The notes below the pieces were generated by a model. It was not told the DNA's origin and searched no databases. It saw nothing but the letters and a program-made list of their open reading frames with translations. This document shows, in pieces, positions 59,849 through 64,000 of a DNA stretch of 64,000 nt. The stretch is from assembly GCA_035949375.1 (NCBI GenBank), contig DASZIG010000085.1, forward strand, positions 1 through 64,000, read 5' to 3'. This DNA comes from Gp13-AA77 sp035949375. GTDB taxonomy: Bacteria; Acidobacteriota; Terriglobia; UBA7540. Positions within the stretch are counted from its first letter, which is position 1; the number at the start of each line of letters is the position of its first letter. Both the position numbers and the translations under genes were made by a program.

Positions 59849-62800
59849 ATGACGATCCGTCGACGCATTCTCCGTCTTGTTGTCGTGATCCTGTCCGTTC
59901 TGGCGCTCGTGGCCGTGACGGCGGTTCTGATTCTGCGCAGCTCCCGCTTTCACCGTTACGCTTTGGGGCTGATCGTGGCGCAGGCGCAACAGGCGACCGG
60001 GGGACGCGTTGAAATCGGTGACTTCGGTTTCCGCTGGTCGGGACTTCGGATTGACTTCTATCGCGTCGCCTTGCACGGCACGGAGTCCGATGCCGGCGGT
60101 CCGCTGTTGTGGGCCGATCACATCGCGCTCGGCTTACGAGTGGGGTCCTGGTATGGCCGCGACATCCGGCTGAACGACCTCGAGATCGATCATCCGGTTG
60201 TGCGCCTCTCGGTCGATGCCCGCGGACATTCGAACCTGCCCGAGGCGCCGCGGCCGCCGTCGTCGGGGCCGTCGTCGCCGGGGCCGGCCGATGTGTTCCA
60301 GTTGGCGGTGAGATACGCTGGGATCAACCGCGGGGATATCTATTACAACGACGCGCACGTTCCGCTTCAAGCCCAGGTGAAGAACCTCAAAGCCGAAGCG
60401 AGTCTCGGAGCCGGCGCCACCTACCAGGGGTCGCTGAGCTACCAGAACGCGGTCATTCATTCCGGCGACCTGCACCCGCTCGCCCACGACCTGGACGCGC
60501 ATTTCGCCGCCTCGCCGTCCGGCATCACGATCAGTTCGCTCGTGATTCACTGCGGAGCCTCCTCGATCACGGGCCAGGCAAAGGTGACGGATTACAGCAA
60601 TCCCTCGATTGAGGGATCGTACCAGGCCACGTTATCCGGTTCGGAGTTGGGCCGCGCGCTCAGCGATCCGTCGCTGCCCAGCGGCATGGTCGAAACCAAG
60701 GGCACCGTGAGCTATCACGGCCGTCCCGGCGTTCCACTGATCGAAGCGCTGGAAGTCTCCGGGACCTTTGGCAGCGCGCTGTTGACCGTCGAAGTGCCGC
60801 AAGCGCGGACGGCCGCGCGGGCCGTGTCCGGCGAGTACCGCCTGTCGCAAGGGGATCTCGAGGCCGTGAACCTCAAGGCGAATGTGCTCGGCGGATCAGT
60901 GACCGGCCGATTGCATCTCGCGCACCTCGCCGGGACGCCCGCGGCAACGCTTGCGGCCACCGTTCGCGACATATCACTGACCGGCGCCCGAAGCGCGTTG
61001 CGTGCCCCGCCCCCGCAGGCGGAGATCGTCGCCGGCCGGCTGAATGGCACCCTCGAGGCGAGCTGGCGCGGAAGCATGGAAGACCTGGCAGTGCGGTCTG
61101 ACGCCACTGTCACCGGTTCGGCTGCCCCTTCGCCTCAGGCAGGCTCGGGCGGCACGGCCGCTCCGGTTGCCGCTATTCCGGTCGACGGTACGGTTCATCT
61201 TGCCTACGACGGACGCCGCCAGGTGCTGAGTCTGACGAATACGACCCTGCATACGCCTCACACCGGGCTCACCGTGGATGGGAGCCTCGGCAGGCAAGCC
61301 AGCCTGCGCCTGAACGCGCAATCGAGCGACCTTCGCGAGGTTGACCTGCTCGTATTCACCCTTCGATCCGCGGGCCCGGCCGGAAGCGCCACGGCTCCGG
61401 TGCCTCAACTTCTGGGTCTTTCAGGGTCGGCTTCGTTTAGCGGGACGATCCAGGGGAGCTTGAGTGCTCCCCTGGCCACGGGCAGGGTGACCGCAGCCAA
61501 TCTTCGTCTTCCGGGTGCAGCCTTCAAGGCCTTCGACGGCAATGTGAGCCTCGGTCCCTCCGGCATCGCGATCCGTCAAGGAACATTGCAGGAAGGGGCC
61601 GAGGGGAGCGCGCGATTCGACCTGTCGGTGGGCCTGCGGGACTGGTCTTACAGCCCGCAGTCCCCGATCAGCCTCCAGCTTGCCGCCCAGAGGCTCCAGG
61701 TTGCCGATCTCGAACGCATGGTTCACCTGCAATATCCCGTGAGCGGAATGCTCTCTGTCAATCTCAACCTGAGCGGCTCCGAGGCAAGTCCTGCCGGCCA
61801 AGGTTCGGCGCAACTGACCCGGGGGCAGGCGTGGAACCAGCCCATTGAGAATCTGAACGTCAAGTTCCAGGGGAGCGGAAACGACCTTCACTCGACCCTC
61901 ACGGTGCTCACTTCCGCCGGATCGGCGACCGCGACCCTGAGTTACAACCTGAAGGCGCAGAGCTACGACGTGCAGGCGCAGGCGCCGGGCGTCCGGCTCG
62001 ATCGGCTGGCGCCGCTCGCGGGCCAGAGTGCGCAAATCACCGGGATGATTGCTGTCGCGGCCAGCGGTCGCGGGACGCTGAAGGATCCTCAACTCAAAGC
62101 CACGCTCGATGCGTCACAGTTGCATGTCGGCGACCAGGACCTGAGCGGCCTGAAGGCGCAGGTGGATATCGCCAATCAGCAGGCTCATCTTACTTTCGCA
62201 TCCACCGTGTCCGGGGCGTCCCTGCAGGCGGATGGTACGGTCAGCCTCGCGGGCCGACATCAGGCCCATGTGACCGTGGAGAGCCAGCCGATTCAGCTCG
62301 GGCCGTTGCTCGCAGCATTTCTTCCCCAGGCGCCGGCCGGCCTGGCGGGCCAGACCCAGATTCACGCCACGCTTGACGGCCCCCTGGACTCTCCCGACCA
62401 GGTGACGGCGGCGGTCGAAATTCCTTCCCTGAGCTTGAGCTATCAATCCCTCCAGATTTCGAGTGCGGCGCCGATTCACATCGAGTATCGCAAGGGAGTT
62501 CTGAATCTGCAGCACGCTGAGCTTAAAGGCACCGGCACCGATCTTCAATTGCAGGGCGCGGTTCCCATCACGGTTGCCGGCAACGTTCAGATGAGCGCGA
62601 AGGGCGCGGCGGATCTTCATCTCATCGGCCTCCTGAACCAGCAATTCCGCACCTCGGGACGCGTCGAACTCGACCTGAGCGCTCAGGGGAACGGCGCGCA
62701 CCCGGATATCACAGGCGCGGTCCGGTTGGCCAACGTCTCGGCGCTGCCCGTGGGGGCGCCCATCGGCCTCGAGCAGGTCAACGGCGAACTCGCGATCAGC

Positions 62801-63826
62801 GGGGGCCGCGTCGAGATCAAGAGCCTGTCGGGCCAATCCGGCGGCGGCACCATCACAGCCCGGGGTTTCTTGACCTATACCCCGTCCCCGCAGTTCAATC
62901 TGGGGCTCACGGCCAAGGACGTGCGGTTGCTTTATCCCAACGGGGTGCGCTCCGAGACGGACGCCGATCTGAACCTGACGGGCACGCCGGCAGCGGCGGC
63001 CTTGAACGGCCAGGTGTTCATCGATCAACTTTCGCTGACCCAGAGCTTCGACCTCGCCAACTTCTCCAATCAGTTCTCAGGCCCGTCCACGGTGTCCCCG
63101 GCCTCATTCCAGCAGAACGTCAAGCTGAACGTGGCGGTGCTCTCGCGGGAACAGATGAGCGTGCAGAACAGCCAGCTGAACTTTCAGGGCTCCGCCAATC
63201 TGCAGGTGCGCGGAACGCTGGCGGAGCCCGTGATCCTGGGCCGCACCACCATCGAGTCCGGCGAGGTGTTTTTTCAGGGAAGGCGGTACGTCGTGCAAAG
63301 CGGCGTGATCCAGTTTGTGAATCCCGTCGAAACCGAGGCTGTGGTGAACCTGGTAGCCACGACCACGGTGCAGCAATTCGATCTGACGCTGAATTTTGTG
63401 GGCCCCCTGGACCGCCTGCGCACCACCTACACGTCTGACCCGCCGCTTTCACCCGTGGACATCATCAACCTTCTGGTCGCGGGTCACACCACCGAGGCCG
63501 CGCAGACATCCGCGAGCACGCCGCAGTCGCTCGTTGCCCAGGGCCTTTCCAGCGGGGTGAGCAGCCGCGTCCAAAAGCTCGTCGGCATTTCGTCGCTGAC
63601 GATTGACCCGCAGATCGGCGGCAACCAGGGCAATGCAGGCTCGCAACTTGCCATTCAACAGCGCGTCACCAAGAACCTGTTCTTCACCTTTGCCACTGAC
63701 GTCACCACGACGCAGGGCGAGGTGGTGCAGGTGGAGTATCAGATCAGCCGCAAATACTCGGTCAGCGCCGTGCGCGACCAGACCGGAGGCTATCAAGTCC
63801 AGGTGAAGACGCACAAAGTCTTCTAG
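59849..63826 (+). CDS. tamB: translocation and assembly module TamB homologue
   Basis: 1325 residues. N-terminal membrane anchor (RRRILRLVVVILSVLALVAVTAVLIL), then a very long periplasmic beta-helix of AsmA/TamB repeats and the conserved C-terminal DUF490 domain (NLVATTTVQQFDLTLNFVGPLDRLRTTYTSDPPLSPVDIINLLVAG, then YSVSAVRDQTGGYQVQVKTHKVF). TamB spans from the inner membrane to TamA and is proposed to move proteins or phospholipids to the outer membrane. It is 78 bp after the BamA/TamA-family gene. ATG 59849. Confidence 0.93.
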   Translation: MTIRRRILRLVVVILSVLALVAVTAVLILRSSRFHRYALGLIVAQAQQATGGRVEIGDFGFRWSGLRIDFYRVALHGTESDAGGPLLWADHIALGLRVGSWYGRDIRLNDLEIDHPVVRLSVDARGHSNLPEAPRPPSSGPSSPGPADVFQLAVRYAGINRGDIYYNDAHVPLQAQVKNLKAEASLGAGATYQGSLSYQNAVIHSGDLHPLAHDLDAHFAASPSGITISSLVIHCGASSITGQAKVTDYSNPSIEGSYQATLSGSELGRALSDPSLPSGMVETKGTVSYHGRPGVPLIEALEVSGTFGSALLTVEVPQARTAARAVSGEYRLSQGDLEAVNLKANVLGGSVTGRLHLAHLAGTPAATLAATVRDISLTGARSALRAPPPQAEIVAGRLNGTLEASWRGSMEDLAVRSDATVTGSAAPSPQAGSGGTAAPVAAIPVDGTVHLAYDGRRQVLSLTNTTLHTPHTGLTVDGSLGRQASLRLNAQSSDLREVDLLVFTLRSAGPAGSATAPVPQLLGLSGSASFSGTIQGSLSAPLATGRVTAANLRLPGAAFKAFDGNVSLGPSGIAIRQGTLQEGAEGSARFDLSVGLRDWSYSPQSPISLQLAAQRLQVADLERMVHLQYPVSGMLSVNLNLSGSEASPAGQGSAQLTRGQAWNQPIENLNVKFQGSGNDLHSTLTVLTSAGSATATLSYNLKAQSYDVQAQAPGVRLDRLAPLAGQSAQITGMIAVAASGRGTLKDPQLKATLDASQLHVGDQDLSGLKAQVDIANQQAHLTFASTVSGASLQADGTVSLAGRHQAHVTVESQPIQLGPLLAAFLPQAPAGLAGQTQIHATLDGPLDSPDQVTAAVEIPSLSLSYQSLQISSAAPIHIEYRKGVLNLQHAELKGTGTDLQLQGAVPITVAGNVQMSAKGAADLHLIGLLNQQFRTSGRVELDLSAQGNGAHPDITGAVRLANVSALPVGAPIGLEQVNGELAISGGRVEIKSLSGQSGGGTITARGFLTYTPSPQFNLGLTAKDVRLLYPNGVRSETDADLNLTGTPAAAALNGQVFIDQLSLTQSFDLANFSNQFSGPSTVSPASFQQNVKLNVAVLSREQMSVQNSQLNFQGSANLQVRGTLAEPVILGRTTIESGEVFFQGRRYVVQSGVIQFVNPVETEAVVNLVATTTVQQFDLTLNFVGPLDRLRTTYTSDPPLSPVDIINLLVAGHTTEAAQTSASTPQSLVAQGLSSGVSSRVQKLVGISSLTIDPQIGGNQGNAGSQLAIQQRVTKNLFFTFATDVTTTQGEVVQVEYQISRKYSVSAVRDQTGGYQVQVKTHKVF

Positions 63827-64000
63827 CCCCGAAGGGCGAAGGATCTTAGCCCGCGCCCGAGCCCGAGGCTCATAAACGCCGGGAATTACGTACCGCCCCG
63901 GGGGTTCAAAGGACACATGGTGTAAAGGTTCCATATGGCAGAAAGGGCCTTGACAGAGGCTGCCGTGCAAGTAGTTCATTTTGGATAGCTTACGCCCGAG
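63827..64000. other. terminal intergenic region with REP-like copy
   Basis: 174 bp after tamB. It opens with a REP-like unit: GCCCCGAAGGGCGAAGGA, then TCTTAGCCCGCGCCCGAG and CCCGAGGCTC (63826-63870), matching the core of copies at 22505 and 22637 with a few changes, in copy-1 orientation. It probably serves as the tamB 3' end. The remainder shows no gene to the window edge. Confidence 0.5.

Noticed and set aside
63950..63985. TTGACA word as a promoter at the right edge
   Set aside because: No convincing -10 element at 16-18 bp spacing and no downstream gene visible in the window.
1..64000. CRISPR array, rRNA operon or insertion sequence
   Set aside because: No regularly spaced direct repeats, no rRNA segments and no transposase-like ORF were seen on either strand.

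Overview
The window reads as a high-GC chromosome segment from a diderm soil bacterium, most likely Acidobacteriota. This is inferred from gene content, not from a marker-gene search. Supporting traits are an Oar-type TonB-dependent receptor with an N-terminal carboxypeptidase-regulatory domain, LpxI-type lipid A synthesis, a PEP-CTERM protein, a DUF2934 mini-protein, long BNR and PQQ propeller proteins, a BamA/TamB pair, and an oxygen-tolerant-lifestyle style hyp gene set.

Region 1 (1-5930) is the right end of an integrative element. A leftward operon encodes PRTRC-system proteins E, C, a small unknown, F, B and ThiF. In PRTRC systems C is ubiquitin-like, B is E2-like and ThiF is E1-like. 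A roughly 930-bp non-coding hub with palindromes follows, then an AlpA/Xis-like helix-turn-helix protein and a tyrosine recombinase that abuts the 3' end of a tRNA-Gln(CTG) gene (5930-6003, minus). The rest of the element lies to the left, outside the window.

Region 2 (6004-17353) is ordinary chromosome: a DUF481 outer-membrane protein, a UBP-type zinc finger, a TPM/nucleotidyltransferase/LemA run, a TlpA thioredoxin, a large TonB-dependent receptor, a GH144-like exported glucanase, and a SIMPL protein. Region 3 (17390-22432) is a [NiFe]-hydrogenase maturation block: tandem-SIS protein, UXX-star glutaredoxin-like protein, HypF, HypA and HypB. The hydrogenase subunits and hypCDE are not in the window. 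It is followed by a 1-kb non-coding stretch with REP-like palindromes and an AT-rich inverted repeat.

Region 4 (23486-35434) holds a TPR secreted protein, DUF72, and then a long leftward housekeeping series: fabZ-lpxA-lpxI-Gfo/Idh (lipid A), tonB-miaA-hfq-hflX, and pgsA-AMMECR1. Region 5 (35870-47527) holds a CocE-type hydrolase, an ECF sigma/anti-sigma/DUF4252-like operon, DinB, a Tat-exported TIM-barrel protein, a BNR propeller protein, a PEP-CTERM protein and a cytochrome c-PQQ propeller lipoprotein.

Region 6 (48026-55803) is a signalling and stress patch of small genes: a C2HC zinc-finger mini-protein, two NarL-type response regulators, a sigma-region-4-like protein, a 48-residue ORF, an exported unknown, a PAP2 phosphatase, DUF2934, a BON protein, a YflT-like protein, a histidine-kinase remnant and DUF3185. 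Region 7 (55933-63826) is BrkB-BamA-TamB, an outer-membrane assembly operon. The window closes with another copy of the REP-like palindrome.

Starts were moved from the longest ORF to codons with a visible ribosome-binding site or a translational-coupling overlap where the sequence supported it. All family names come from recognising protein motifs by eye; no database search was run.
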